The position numbers and the translations under genes were made by a program. Source: Lithospermum erythrorhizon (lineage: Eukaryota > Streptophyta > Magnoliopsida > Boraginales > Boraginaceae). Taken from it: DNA of 64,000 nt. Position 1 is the first letter of the stretch. Each line of letters starts with the position of its first letter. The notes below the pieces were generated by a model. That model was not told the origin of the DNA, searched no databases, and saw only the letters and a program-made list of their open reading frames with translations. The stretch spans positions 1,054,001-1,118,000 of the forward strand of contig JADFUC010000954.1 of assembly GCA_019722365.1 (NCBI GenBank). Reading direction: 5' to 3'. Positions 25,011-38,570 of this stretch are shown here, in pieces.

Positions 25011-28000
25011 AGATGTAAGATAGCGGTAAGAGTTCGAAAGCATAAGTTTAATGGTGAGAAACATGGTCTGGGCGACAAATCAATGCTATACAAGATTAAA
25101 ACGGTATGATTCCTGGCCTGCTTCCATGAAGAATCCGCCTCCACCGCTTCCTAGAATGGGATTTTTGGAGCAAAAGGCACACCGACGTTGTTGTTTCGGA
25201 GGACGAGATTATTACGTGTTTTCTCGAAAGCAGATACCGCTGCTGGATCAAGGGGCTGCTCTGGAAAGTCTGTATAACTGTAGTTTCAACTAACACGCCA
25301 AAGGCTTAAAGCAACGTCTGCTCGGCCATAGAGCAAGTAGAAGCGCATATCCTTAAGTTACCACTTTGATGTAATTAAATACAATATTATAAGATTTTAT
25401 AATATTGATATTTATGTTGATAAATGGTGATGCCGCCTTTAATTCTCGTTAGTTTCTTTTTACCGCATCATATTTAAAACTTAAGCGAATCTATGACTAA
25501 TGTGTAAAGATTGTATAACTTTAGAAGTGAGGTAGATTCGCTCTTCATAATAGGAATTGAGACATAGTCAGAAGGGTTCTAGCTTTTGATAATAAAATAA
25601 GCTGGGTTGTTCGCCAATAGTAATCAGGAATATGTTAAGAGGAAAAAGAAGTTTCCTAAGAAACAAATTAAACGGGTCCAAACTGTGGACGCTCATATTA
25701 CTGTAGCGAGTAGCGAACACCGAAAACGACATCCTAAGAAGAGGCGGTGGGGAATTTAATGATCCGGTGACGCCGTTATCGCCGGTAGAGTACAAAATTT
25801 TGAGAAGATAAGATTAGTTCTCGATAACCACATATTTTATATCGATGCCATGGGATACTGATTCTAAGATCTTATCATATCTATCCTAAGAGGAATGATT
25901 TTCGACTCTACGAGCAAGAGATGGTGTTAATATTTCTATACAATAATTTTGTTGGCAGCAGTTTTATTAGTGCTTCGAATGTTAGACTCATTGTATATCT
26001 TAAGATAAGTTGCATGCTCCATCATTTAATTAAGAATCTAATTTTCCGAGTCTACTAGATGTAGCCGGTTCGCTTAGAGCATGGGAGCCATAAATATCAG
26101 AGGATTCCGAGGTGATTCGAAAGCGTGTTAAGCGAGTACTTTTTACTTACAAGGTGCTACGCTCGATTCTCCCTGCTTCGCTTGCATCCTCCGCTTGCCG
26201 AGCATTGAGCACATGACTAAGCCGCTGCATACGAGGCTTCGTCATATTAACGGCAGTGGACGCAAATTCCGCTGTGGGACAATCTTCTTGGTGCGTAGGT
26301 TGAAAGCCTGGTTTTGGGCAGCACTCGTATTCGAAATTACACGCAATAAATTTCCTCGAAGTCGACTCATAGAACAAAAAGGTACAATCGGATTACATCC
26401 ACTCCAATCGTCAGTCCTTCACGAGTCAATCTTCGGGAGGTCACAGTGTATTTCTATCGCCGATTGATGATTATTCGAGGATGATTTGAGTCTTTATTAT
26501 GAAGAGAAAAGATGTCACACTTCGATCGGAAAGACTTTCGTGGAAAATCAAATAGAAGCAAGGCGTCAAACATCACAGCATCGATAACGGTATGAAATTC
26601 GCTCGCTTGAGCTCGATAAGTTTTCAGAAGACGGAAAGGATTGATAGTACTAGCATACATCCCAAATAGAACGGGTGTACCGTAATCCATTTAATCGTAT
26701 TAATTTCCTCTGAGTAGATTTTGCCAGCGCTCTCAAACGCCGGGTCGACAAGAATTTTGGGCGTAAACAAATAACACAACATGCTATCCGATAAACCGTG
26801 GTCCTCACACGTATTGGGGTCCGAAAACTCCTATTGAATTGTGATTTGATAAGTCCGCCGATTATACGTGCTCGGTGAGTCGCTATCGTACTGATTTACT
26901 ATCATAATAACGGCGGTAAGTTGTAACAACGCATGTTAAGCGGTATATTCAGAGGTTGCGGCGATGGGTGTAAAAGGGTATATAATTTGGTCATCATATG
27001 ACATACGGTGTTATTCCGAGTAGAAATATGATATTTAATGGTAATTCTACAAGTACTAACCATAACCACACACCGGGCCAAGCATGGTCGCACAAGTTGT
27101 GCTGAGCAAAAGAGATTCGTGTTAATGCTGACGGCGAGAAAGTAACTCTTCTCAAATACAAGGTAGAACATCGAAGTTTCATCCCAGACATCACAAAGGT
27201 AAATGGATCGCCCTAGAAGAGCTAATTACAGAGTACCTCCTATGAGGTATGGTTATGAGGATATGTTGACCTTTGCTTTATGTATCAGAAAGTTTGATCC
27301 CTAGCAAGTTTCTTATAAAGAAGTTGTAACTGCATCAGTCAATACAACGGTTTGGCCGCTACGGGAGAGAAATAAAATCACTCGCATTTAACCGACTTTA
27401 AGCTTGGCTGTAAAACCAAATAGACAGAAGATTGTCACTGTGTCGATATCAAAGGTTGTTAAGTGGTTATCACCATCCGGGGGATACAATATAAAGCCAG
27501 AGCGGTCAAGCAGAGGTTTCCAAATACGTGAGCAGCTTGACTAAACAGATATTCTAAAGTATAGTCAAACACACTTCTAATATCGTGAAAGTGCTTTCGC
27601 TATGGCCGCACGACTCTGAGCTCGAAAGGCTAGACGTCAAGCATGCTTTCATAATGGGAGAGTCAGGGATTGTGTTAGACTTATATGACCCAATCCGCAT
27701 GTTTTCCGCGAACCCTGAAGAACATGCTTATGCGTCAAGAAATCTTTGTATTGTCAAGTAATTCCGAGACAAAGGTACAAGAGATTTGATAGCTACACGA
27801 TGGAAATTGGGTATTCATGAGTCCATGACATTTGTATTTATTACAACAAGATTAGCGATTGCTTTCCTTATCTACTTAATCTTTTGGTGTAGTTGTAATA
27901 GTGCTCGATATTCAAAAGCCGAAGGGTTACTTAGTGCCGAAGTTTGAAATGAAGACCAAGGCTTGTTAAAATTTTGGGAATGGAGATAATTTCGGTGACA

Positions 28001-29034
28001 AGCTCGTATGTCTTTTCTTATTACGTAGCGTTATATCGACAAGCGTTACGTCTTGATTGCATGGTCGGCCGCTAAACCAATTGAAACTCCTACTCTTCAA
28101 ATGCACGCTGACTGTCAGGCCTGCACCTAAATCATCTCGCTGGTATGATATATGGAACACATACCTTATGCTACTGGGTAGCTGGAAGTTCACGCACGAC
28201 ATGGTTCAGAAGTAGACCCGATCTCGGCATTAATGTTAATGCTGACAGAGGTTCATGGCCGACCGGTAAAGAACATCATGTCAAGATGATTTTTCAATAT
28301 CCTCGTATGACGTCTCGATATCGGCTTGTTACTACAAGGACAATGCTGTTTAATTTCTGGACATTCCCGACTACGCCTCTGCATTGCATCAGAAGATCTA
28401 CACTAAGCATGTATTTACTTCCTGGTTCCGCTGTGAGTCGGCAGAGTTACTGCAATCTATATGACTTTTTTCTACCAATGAGGCAGAGTATATGGCACCT
28501 TGCTGCCGCCATGAAATGAATCTCTACCGGTATGACTAGCTTAGCCGATCTCACATCACGATCGTTCGCGTATTATGACGCTTGAGGTACATGACAATCA
28601 ATGATCGCGCTCACTGCAGTATAATTTAAGCACATCGACGCGATATCAGAATAACCCAGCTTGACATGCTTATTTGCTCGGCCTACGTGTTAAAGCCAAA
28701 GATCAGACGAACTCAGCACTGTCATTGCTGAAGTCAAGATAGGACTCGCCTGGCCGTGAACCCGACCTGCCTCCGACCATTCACATCCGAAGTCCGCATT
28801 AAACATATCTAGAGAAAGATCTGGGACTCGTCTTGGCCCCGATTCATCCCGGTGTTCGATATTTTACGGCTTAACTTGTTTTTCGACTATAAATACTTTC
28901 AAATTTCATTCTAAATCATCAGAATCTAAACATCCGATATAAAAAGTTATATACCTCGCTATTATATCAGCGAAATTTCTTGACCATTTATCCTACAGAG
29001 AATCTAACATCCTATAAGATGTTATCGCTCATCC

Positions 29035-29195
29035 GTAATTGCTTCTTCCCATTATAATGAAACTTTCTGCATTTATCCGCGAATTACCCTAATACTTGCT
29101 AGTAATACCACGTTAAATCTCTGCTATATTTATCATTCTCCTCGCAATTTTTACATACTAATTTAAATTAGATCCGTTATAACAAGATCATTTTG
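29035..29195 (+). repeat. 3' LTR (matching part), copia element 1
   Basis: Matches the 5' LTR piece in order (CCCATTATAATGAAA, CACGTTAAATC, TTCTCCTCG, TTTTACATACTAATTT, AGATCCGTTAT). It differs by many substitutions and small indels, so the two LTRs have had a long time to diverge or were poorly resolved. Confidence 0.6.
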
Positions 29196-29210
29196 TCCTT
29201 ATCCAGTTTT

Positions 29211-29546
29211 CAAGTTGCAATTTGGAGATATTCCCTTCTAGACGTTAAAATATACGGAACCTCATGTTAAATGAGGGGAAATGCATAGCACAACCATTAG
29301 ATTTTTTGGGATAAAATTTCAAACAAAGAAAATTGGTGGGCCTCTTTAAGTTAAACAAAGAGTTGCATAATACTCAAGTCAAATAATGAGCATTCCAAAC
29401 TTTCTTGCAAGTTGCAAAAGTCATCTTTGTTTAAACTTGTTTCTTTATGCAAAGAGAGACTAAATACTGGTAAAAAAAAATCAATTGGAATAAATAATCA
29501 AGTTTCAACTAAAAGGTTTTGTTCCACAAAGTGGATGTAGTCTAAA
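29211..29546. other. Short intergenic stretch, 3' flank of Yippee gene
   Basis: AT-rich, no gene. The right part should carry the 3' untranslated region of the Yippee-like gene on the minus strand. Confidence 0.5.
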
Positions 29547-32469
29547 TCACTCATCATCATCATCACTTCCACCACCAAGCTGAGCATCAAGACCAATGGC
29601 ATACGGACGTCTGCCAGGACCCAACACCTTAAACCTGAGAAATTCAAACAACAAGCTTCAAGTTTCGACGCAAACTGCATCATCACCAACATACAACAAC
29701 ATGGCCCAATGCCTATGATATGAAGAGGTTCCCGGGTAAGTGAGGTGTGTGTAGGGGGGGGATTGTACCCAACCATACCCGGGTGGTAATAGGAGACAGC
29801 TTTAAATCGACCCAAGAAATGTGAGTCAAGAACACTATCTACTACTACAAATCGATGTAAAGCAAGTTGCAGTGTAGCAGTAAATTCATCATTTTTGAGT
29901 TATTCCGAGAGCCAGAGAATAACCAGCAACACAACTATAAAATTTGTACCTGTCCAGGATATACTTTCCTTCCTTGTACTGTTGATCCTCTTCATGAGCA
30001 TATTCCTGAGAAGATAAATGTGCAAAATATTTATAGCTCACCAGGTACATCAGAAATTTCAAGCAGCTAATAGAGTTAGTAGGAGCTTACATATCTCCAC
30101 CCAAGAATATTGCCGCATCCTACGCAGAATATGTCGACTACCGTATGCATACCAGTCATCATCATGCGATCTTCCTTCTCACCAAGAGTTACATTCACAC
30201 TGTAAGGATTCACAAAAATATATGGCTAAAAAATTTTGATATAACAGAAGACACTTAGATAATTCAACAATTAATAAGCTCGAGATGACATAAATGAGGC
30301 GCATGTAACAGAATAGAATTTTTTACTGAAGGAAACCAGAAACCAATTGTTATCCACACTATTGACAGGAAATCTGAAACTCGTTATCTGAAAAGATGGG
30401 AAATTTCTAAAACCAATATTGCCTGATTTTTTTTTTTACATTTTTTCAAAGATGATGCTAGTATCAACACATGAAGACTACTGATTTTGTCAAGCTATCA
30501 AATACAATGAATACATATAACATACACATTTTCAATGAGGTAGGCCTTTCCATTCTTGCAGTGGAAAGCCTGAAACAACAACAGGTTAGATTAGCTATAT
30601 GATTGTGAATCCAATCAAGGAAGCAAACAAAGTACAGCAACACATGACATAAATTTACTGATGAAAATAAAACGCTGGTTTCACTACCATCAACTCGAAA
30701 ATAAATAAATACTAAAAAACTTGACAACCTAAACAGAACAAAAAGGAAAAAAAAAAATTAAGGTAACTAAGAGTGTACGACATTTCATGGAGGAATGCCA
30801 CTCAAAAGTGTGTAATTCTCTATATTTTCATGCAGATGCACTCCAGCACTTCAAAGTTCAAAGTGCGAAAAGGTCTCATGCTTATTATCTGGACTTAAGT
30901 CGACTAACAAACATGAGGTAAAAAGAAGCAGCCTTTTCAATATCGGTGGACATGCTCGCTCATATAATGCCATGTATTGGCTTATAGATGTTCTCTAGAA
31001 CTTGAGGGTGTCAAAAGGAGGCATGCTTCTTATTTATCAACTGAACTAATAGGCATGACGTAGTGAAGAATCAGCTTCTTCCATATTAGGTTGGGCCACA
31101 GTAATGAAATCTGCAGTCTTCCTAACATGCCAAACAAGTTCCCATGTTCGAATGAAGGAACAGCTTCTTCCAAATTAAGATAACAATGAATTCGGCGTTA
31201 CATACTACATGACAACACACTTTTCCATGATAGGAAGAGTAGAAATTTCTGCGGTGTTGCTCCTAATCATCCACATATCTCCCACTGTGAAGGCTTTGCA
31301 GGAAATATCACAACAAATTAGACCTTTTAAGTCACTCGGCCTCATATGCTAATAATCAAATTTAATGGACGTTTTATTCCTTTTAAGCAACCATAGACAA
31401 CACACCTAGCATATAACTGCTTGATCCACAATAGCATTATATTAAATTATGCAACTTGTACAAATCCAAGACCAAAACTATATGCAACTTCTACAAATCC
31501 AAGACAAAAACTATACACACTCGGAGTCTCGGAACAGATTACTCGGAAGTAATGTGGTAAGAGTTTCCATTTGCATACATCTGTAACGTTGTATTCTTCC
31601 TAATCCCATCTAAAAACCATAGTTTTACCCCGAGAGTTATGATTAACTTCCAGAGTTGGAACCTTCAATAACCTAATTGACATTGGTAACTAAATTTAAC
31701 AATTTTTCTGTTCAATGAAATTCAAACTTGCCAAATTCCAAGCAAAAAGGCATTGATAACTGATTTCTTTATTCCAAAGTTTGAACAACAATTCCAAGCT
31801 TCAAAATAGGAAAAACTGATCAGAAGTCTTCCAAACAAAGTTAAGCAAACATACTTTTTACTTGTCACACTTAACCAAAATCAAACATCAAATACAATAC
31901 ATTACATATATTAATACTAACATGCTCAATGCCTCTAAAGAGCCTCTCGTCCATGGCAGAACTACAATGAGATTGTAGGGTTAGCCAAATGCAAAACAAT
32001 TATAATTAAATTTTTAATTTATAAATATTTCTTCTTCAATTTCGTGTTCGCTAAATTATATAAAATGTCAAAATTTTAACAAAATAAGAGCTAAATATAT
32101 CACTTTAAAAAAAACTAGGGCGGATCAAAGCCCAGGTTGGCACCACTCCAGCCTAAACGGGATAAGGGGTCGGAAAGTATGCAACCTTTGTATCCGAATT
32201 GACCGACCGAGAGTGAATAAATAACCAATCACACTATTACTACTATGCATCAAATCAAACAACTTAAATGCATAAAACAAACCAATTAAATAAATCATGA
32301 AAATTATAGCTAAACAAAAACAACATACATTAAAATGAGAAGTAATTAATAACAATAACAATTCAGATACCCTTGAAACAATATCGCTGGTAAGAGCAAG
32401 ATGAGCTTCACAAAATTTGCAGCTATAAATGTTGCCATCATCGAGGTTGATCAAAAATAGTCTCCCCAT
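29547..32469 (-). CDS. Yippee-like zinc-binding protein
   Basis: Five exons on the minus strand: 32469-32371, 30569-30526, 30199-30091, 30005-29950 and 29634-29547. All junctions are GT-AG with matching phase, giving 131 residues. The family signature CxxC-x52-CxxC is exact: Cys17, Cys20, Cys73 and Cys76, which bind zinc in Yippee/Mis18/cereblon-type folds. Other family blocks are MGRLFLINL at the start, [18 protein letters not shown], and [11 protein letters not shown]. The acidic end, GGGSDDDDE, is usual for plant members. Length is normal (about 120-135). Yippee-like proteins are highly conserved small nuclear or cytoplasmic proteins; the precise role in plants is poorly defined. Intron 1 is about 1.8 kb. 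No damage is seen, so the gene is probably functional. Confidence 0.95.
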
Positions 32470-32592
32470 TGGTTCTTCTTCACAATCTCTTCGTTCTTCA
32501 CAAAATCAAACAAACTGGACAATCAAAATGGGACAAAAAACCCAATTCAAAGAAATAAAACTTTAACCAATCAGACCTAAAACCAAAAAACT

Positions 32593-32860
32593 ATACTCCC
32601 TCCATCACATCAAGATTGTCTATTTTTTATATTGTCTAGTTTGATATTCAAAATAAAAAAATTTGAATCATTAATTAACAAAAATAACTTTATTTGAATC
32701 AAAATTATTATGTTATTATAAAATTACATTTAAAATCCACTTGTGATATATTTTCGTCATTTATGAACTAACACATGCAAAAATTACAGAGTTCAAAATA
32801 TAAAAAATCAACCATCGAAATTCAAAATTTCACGGGTCTTCTTGGATGTACGTAGTATAA
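32593..32860. mobile_element. Stowaway-like MITE upstream of Yippee gene
   Basis: Left end TACTCCCTCCATCACATCAAGA; the complement of the right end begins TACTACGTACATCCAAGAAG, giving an imperfect terminal inverted repeat next to TA on both sides. No coding capacity. It starts about 120 bp upstream of the Yippee start codon, so it may overlap the promoter. Confidence 0.45.
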
Positions 32861-33355
32861 ATTAAACAATGCAATGCAAAAAAATAAAAATAAAAAACAA
32901 AAATAAATAAATAATGATAAATATGGAGAGAAAAATGGAGTGATCTGACCTTAGCAAACAGTTAGGAAAACAATAGTATTGACTAGAAAATGGGAAATTG
33001 TTTGTATATGAATAGGGAAAAATAGGACTTGTTTGTTTCGAGCCGATTATGGCTCTTCCACGTAACCCATGCATAAGCATGCTATTTGTTGTTCATCTTA
33101 TTTTAAAAGTAAGTGTGAAACCGTTAGATTAACGGACTCTCGATATTCATGTTATTCCGATATCATAGAAAAGCATCATGGGATGAGCCTCACCACTAAC
33201 GACAACTTTCATTTTAACCATTTCAACACAAAGTTCGTTTCTTATGAAAGTTGAATCCACACTGCATGAAGAGACAAAGATGCTAATACTTATCACTCTA
33301 CCTTTACAACTAATCTACTAAAGTTCTCGAGTGTCATAATCTTTTCTGAAATACA
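32861..33355. other. Intergenic DNA left of copia element 2
   Basis: AT-rich with a run of AAATAAATAAATAATG. No gene seen. Confidence 0.45.
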
Positions 33356-33360
33356 CCGGT
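33356..33360. repeat. Target-site duplication CCGGT, left copy (copia element 2)
   Basis: The five bases CCGGT directly precede the left LTR, and the same five directly follow the right LTR at 38566-38570. Five-base duplications are the normal footprint of copia integrase. Confidence 0.75.
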
Positions 33361-33879
33361 TTTTGGGAACTTAACGATATAACGAAACAGACATATCAAC
33401 ACCCAAACCTCCACAGCCTAATATCTCGTAGAATCAATGCACAATAATTGAAAATACCAAAGAATAACACCATATCTTTATACGCGCTCCCTCGCTGCAC
33501 GCCCTGCTGCCGCGTAAATCAACTGTAAAGAACTCTCAACGATTGCTAAAAGCCCTATCAAACTAAGCCTTCTCCAATCGAAGAATACTTTATAATTCTA
33601 AAGATTCTCACCCACAAATCTACACTCTGCATTTAATTAAACGATATATGACGATACAAATCAAGTATATAACAAATTTATCAATTTAACAAAAGAAATT
33701 TGTAAATCGAAATTTTGATGGATAATAAAATGTAACCTAATCCCCATTTATTCGGCCGAACCGTCATCGATCGAGACTTCATCGAGCTCGACGTAGCTCC
33801 ACACAGACGGCCCACCCGAGCATCCGCACTCGGTCTCGATCCCGCATCTCCAAACACTCAAAATACCTTCAACGCAACA
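33361..33879 (-). repeat. 3' LTR of copia element 2 (519 bp)
   Basis: Minus strand begins TGTTGCGTTGAAGG right after the polypurine tract and ends at ...GTTCCCAAAA. It aligns along its length with the 5' LTR (37924-38565) but is 123 bp shorter, mostly through scattered one-to-few-base gaps. Confidence 0.85.
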
Positions 33880-36800
33880 ATCTCCCACTGCCTCTTTTCA
33901 AATCATCGTCTTCAAGACCTCCACCCCCAGAAGAAGACCTTCTCTCTCGAGCCTACTCGCCTCCGAAGGTTAATCAAGTCAACACAACTTCAAATTTCTC
34001 CTCACATAACCTCAGAAACATATCGCCCTGATTTCGACCTCCCAGACCCCATCAAGTGACCGCATTCTCCATCACGTAACGATGAAATGGAACCTCAGCC
34101 CTACGCTGCTTTGTCCTCGCATAAACACGATTTTAGCGATAAATCGCACTCGACTATCACAATACAGTTGCTACATCCACGCTTCTGTATTCACTTCTTA
34201 AAGAAAGTCTCGCAACCAAATTACTTCTTTCACGGCTTCCGCCATAAAGAACATACTCGCCTCACAACTGCATACAATGCCACTATCAGGTCGCAACTTC
34301 GATCTCCGCCTATCAGCTAGCAAGACCCCCAAACGTGAATACATATCCACTCAGACTTCTTACTATCATCATCACCACCAAGTATCAACATCTACATATC
34401 CCACTAACCCCCTGCATTCGTATTTATTTAAACATAAGGATTTTTCAAAGACTACCATTCGCGTATCTCAAAATCCACTTCACGCCTTCCCAATGTTTCT
34501 TTCCTCGTTGTATATATCTAATGACAACTCCTACAACATGCGCAATATCGCGCCTAGCCAAGACACCAGATACATAAGACTACCTACTGGCCGGGGCGAT
34601 AAGGCACCTTATCCATATACTTAAATCATCTTTCATTCAAGCGAACGCTAGATCGATAATTGAAACGCAATTAACGGGTACTTTCAAAGCCAGATCCAAA
34701 GATGTCAATCGGGCTGATTACCTTCTTCAAAGCCTTTCATATTAATCTCGGTAATCCCGACCTCTCGATTATTCTCATCCCTGCACTCGCTTCGCCTCAC
34801 CCAGCCCTTTCCATCTAAATCCCACTCAACAACTCTTTTCTTCAACATGTTCACCTTTTCGCAAATCGCCTCCCACAATCAACATATCATCAACATAAAA
34901 ATAAGAAGATAACATAATCTTGAAACTTCCTTATGCAATGCCAGCTGCCGTCTCACAACTTACAAACTTCAACCTTTTGATAAAGTTATTAAAATGCATT
35001 ATTCCACGCCTCGGTTTGCTTTCAAGCCGCATGCTTCCTTCTCCAAGTTTGGGTGACCAAATCTTCTTTCCCTCTAACCTCAAAGTTCTCGGCGTCATTT
35101 AATAACTCTTCATCTGATCACCTACGTGTAAACGCAGCTTACATCCATCCACGGCGCGTTGCATCATCTCGCCACGAATCCCGCACGCCTGGATTGCCAC
35201 AAGCCGACTACGCGTAATATTTCTGTAAATAATTCCTTCCTCTCATTGGGAATCCTCGACAACGAAGCTTTGAGAAGCCATACCATCCCGTTTCTCGCCC
35301 TCGATTCTAGACCCATTTATTCTCGCAATATTCTTCTCCTGCCTCCTCGACGGTCTTACTAACTCCCACGTCATGTCTGGCTAACAACGACCATCTCCCT
35401 CTTTCATCGCTAACTCCCACTCGACCGCTTCATCATTGTATCAAGCCAAGATAACTAACAAGCCATTGCTGCTTGTATCAAAGGTAAAGTTACTTTAGGA
35501 GTAATACCTCAGCTGGTTTTCGACACGGATACTTCTTCTCCGGTACTGTGTGTCTCTACATCTTGATCACTATCGTAACAATTCTTCCTCACATCTATAA
35601 ACGTTATCATCAAACTCGGCTGCCTCCCTCCATCCGAACCCATCTCTTCTAAAGCGCAAGATATCAAAGAAAAAGCGCCTGTGTCGGGATTCAGAGCAAG
35701 GGTACGATCTAAGACATGCCATTCTCGGGAGGAACCGGTCACGCGCCTTTCTCCCCGCGTGATTTGAATTTCTGCAGATTTCGGGCCATGATTTCTCTTC
35801 CACTTCTCTCCTCTAACACTTTCTCGGCTCTGTCTTCAGATAACACCGTCTATCAAGCACTACATTCTTACTTCGACGTATCTTCCGGTTCTCAAATCAT
35901 AACCTCAGATCCCATCTCACGCCATAACCACAAATAAAGAATGTTGGGATGAATTTCAAAGTTTTACTAGCATTTGCTTCAACATCAACATACTAAACAA
36001 CCAAATACTTTCAGAGTAATAATTTACCTTCTTAACTCCACTTTCTTAATTTCGGAATTCGCAGGATCAAGTGTCCTCTATTTATCAAGAAAGCAAGAGC
36101 ATTTGGATTAACATAAGCTCTTACCCATAACGCTTGAGGTAAATCACAGAATCCCTCATACTTCTAAAGATGCTCATTCAAATACCTGTCCATCCTCTCT
36201 CGCCTATTCTGCTTCAATAAGTGTTCCCTATTAGTCTTCGCATCCTTATTCCATTCTCTAGACAATAATGCCTAAATTCATATCACCGTATTCACTCTAT
36301 CAAGTTTGATCTCAAACACTTCACTCTCAAATGCATCTCATTCTCAACCATACTCTCCATTTCTCGAAGACTTCATACACTTCGGATTTATTTTTTTCGC
36401 GAATAAACCCAAACTTTTCTCGTCAGATCATCAATGAATGCTACATAATACGACGAACCTCCCCATGCAACCAACAAAGCGCCTGGCCCCCAAACATCCG
36501 CGGCCAACTAACTCAAGCCTCAGATTATACTAACGCCAGCTTAAAGAAAACCGACTTTCTTCTCGCCTCCTGCAACACGCCTCACGTATAATACGATCAA
36601 CGATTTGAGCTCGTGTATCACATTATTCGAACAAATAGCCACCTTTTCTCGCTCATGTGGCCCACCTGGCCACTCACAACATCGTCTTCTCGTAACTATC
36701 AATAGCGCCTATATTTGGAGAACTCCCCAAGAAGTGCACAGCATCTATTCTGCACTCCTGCCATTTAATTCCCGAGCTACCTTCCAGCTTGCCTTCACCT

Positions 36801-37923
36801 AACGTAGTTCAAGAACTATCCTCATCCAACCGACTCACAAAAATCAAGCTTTTCACCAAATTTTCCCAGACATGCCTCATTTGTCAATCTGTGTAACCAT
36901 TCACGCCTTCAAGCTTCACATCTCCCATACCTTCAATCTTCAAATCTACCACTGCTACAGGCAAGCATTTAACCGACCCACGATCTCCAATTCAACATTA
37001 TATCCCCGAAAGGCGTAGTAATTTAAACGATGTTCTGACCAAGAATCCAAGAATTTATCGAGCAATCAATGTATTACAGTAGAAAGCATCCGCATACTAC
37101 ACAACAATATCACATCGCTTTGCCGTCTCTCTCGATCACCGACGCCCCAGATTGCCGCAACACGCGACTGCCTCGCCATTATCCTCAAAGATTCAAGAGT
37201 ACGTCCTCCAAACTTCGACTTACTCTCTCTCGACTGACCTCCATTTATTCACGCCTTTCATTAAGGCTCCTACCTCCCTGGCCTACATTCAACGCAACCT
37301 TCTCAACTCCATCATTCTTCCGAACCCTTTCGACGTACACGCCGACCAATCTTAAGCCGCAACTTCTCATTCCCCGACTGACTATCACAAAGCAGCCCTC
37401 ATCTAAGCCTCCCCAACTATCTGAAGAAAGCATGCCAATAGTATCAATGCTTGTAATTCATCCTCTGGGTTAACTTCAAAAGGTATTAACCTGACATCAA
37501 ACTATCGAAATCATTAAGGTTCCCGACAATCTGAGTATTCATCGACATCCTCAAGCCGAAACAATTGCTTCATCAACCGACTCATTGTCATGATGGTTTC
37601 TTCATATAACCCCGACAAAGCCTATCATCAAGCCCTTTGTCGCGTCCTTCGCCACACGTAAGAACACGTTTCTAGACAAAGACGGCCTCACTATACCCAA
37701 GCATTGCCTTATCTACTGCTCCACTCTTCACCTCCATATTTAAGTGGGCTCTAAAGTGCCATGCTTCTTCCACACAAATAATCCTCCATGCTCATCTTCC
37801 AAATCTTAAATCAACCCCATCGAATTTATCTACAAAGATATGTCGATACACTGCATTTCTGCTATCAATTTCAGATACACTATATCTAGACTGCCTTTCA
37901 ACCAGTTCTCCGATACCAATCAT

Positions 37924-38565
37924 TGGCTGGGAACTAACGATAACCAAACGTATATATCAACACCTCAAACCTTACGGTAGCCTAATAATATCTCGTGTAG
38001 AATCTCGAATCCATTAACACCGAAAATACAAAAAAGAATAAAAACCGCATCTTTTATACAAGTGCTCCTCGCGGTGACGGCCCCTGCTGCCGCCGGTAAA
38101 TCAACTGTAAAGTTAACTCCTCAACGATCGTTGGCTGCAAAGTTCCCATCAAACCAGTTCTCTCCAATCGAAGAACACTCTTTATAATCTCTGAAGAGAT
38201 TCCTCAACGCACAAACGTACACCTCTGTGATTTAAATTAAAAACGATATTTAGATTTGATACAACCGTTATATAACAACCTCTATCGAATCTTTTAATAA
38301 AAAGTTTAATTTGTGAGAATCGGAATTTTATGCTGATAATAAAAACAAACGACCTAATCCCCATTTATATTCGGCCGAATCGTCATCGATCGACCCCATC
38401 TGCACCCCGGGCCCGATGACCCCGGTCCTCGATGGCCTCCTCAAGGCCTCGATTTGTGCCCCATACGCATCGTTCTTACTCGAAAGATGTCGAGACCCCC
38501 CATCGCACTCGTCCGACGTCTCGATCCCGCATCTCCAAACACTCGAAAATGCCTTCAACTCAACA
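37924..38565 (-). repeat. 5' LTR of copia element 2 (642 bp)
   Basis: Minus strand begins TGTTGAGTTGAAGG and ends ...TTCCCAGCCA, so it has the TG...CA termini. It contains the extra CG-rich segment around 38395-38440 that is shortened in the 3' LTR. The primer-binding site follows within a few bases. Confidence 0.85.
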
Positions 38566-38570
38566 CCGGT
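38566..38570. repeat. Target-site duplication CCGGT, right copy (copia element 2)
   Basis: Matches CCGGT at 33356-33360. Confidence 0.75.

Larger units (their letters stand above)
24800..29210 (+). mobile_element. Decayed Ty1/copia retrotransposon (element 1)
   Basis: Ordered copia landmarks on the plus strand, in shifting frames: a pre-integrase block LHTRLRHINGSG (about 26225); integrase blocks THRTKGT (about 26370) and SPIDDYSR (about 26455); reverse-transcriptase blocks SYKEVVT (about 27312), LERLDVKHAF (about 27625), and RFDSYTMEIG (about 27785); RNase H blocks STNEAEYMA (about 28470) and KHIDARYQ (about 28630). The order integrase before reverse transcriptase identifies copia rather than gypsy. 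Every domain is broken by small indels, so no intact polyprotein remains. Direct repeats at both ends are listed separately. The element cannot be autonomous in this form. Confidence 0.85.
33361..38565 (-). mobile_element. Ty1/copia retrotransposon with both LTRs (element 2)
   Basis: Minus-strand element of 5.2 kb. From its 5' end: LTR 38565-37924; primer-binding site TGGTATCGGAG at about 37917-37907, resembling the initiator-methionine tRNA complement; integrase block AFIDDLTRKVWVY (about 36440-36400); reverse-transcriptase block YVDDMLIVG (about 34895-34870); a LMY...RPDIAH-like to HWEGVKWILRY stretch (about 34590-34460); RNase H residues with SGYVF-like sequence (about 34350); polypurine tract AGAGGCAGTGGGAGAT directly before the 3' LTR at 33879. 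The order of domains is copia. All domains are broken by frequent small indels, so none is translatable. Flanked by CCGGT duplications. Confidence 0.9.

Noticed and set aside
34277..34624. 115-codon frame on the plus strand
   Set aside because: Antisense to the RNase H region of copia element 2.
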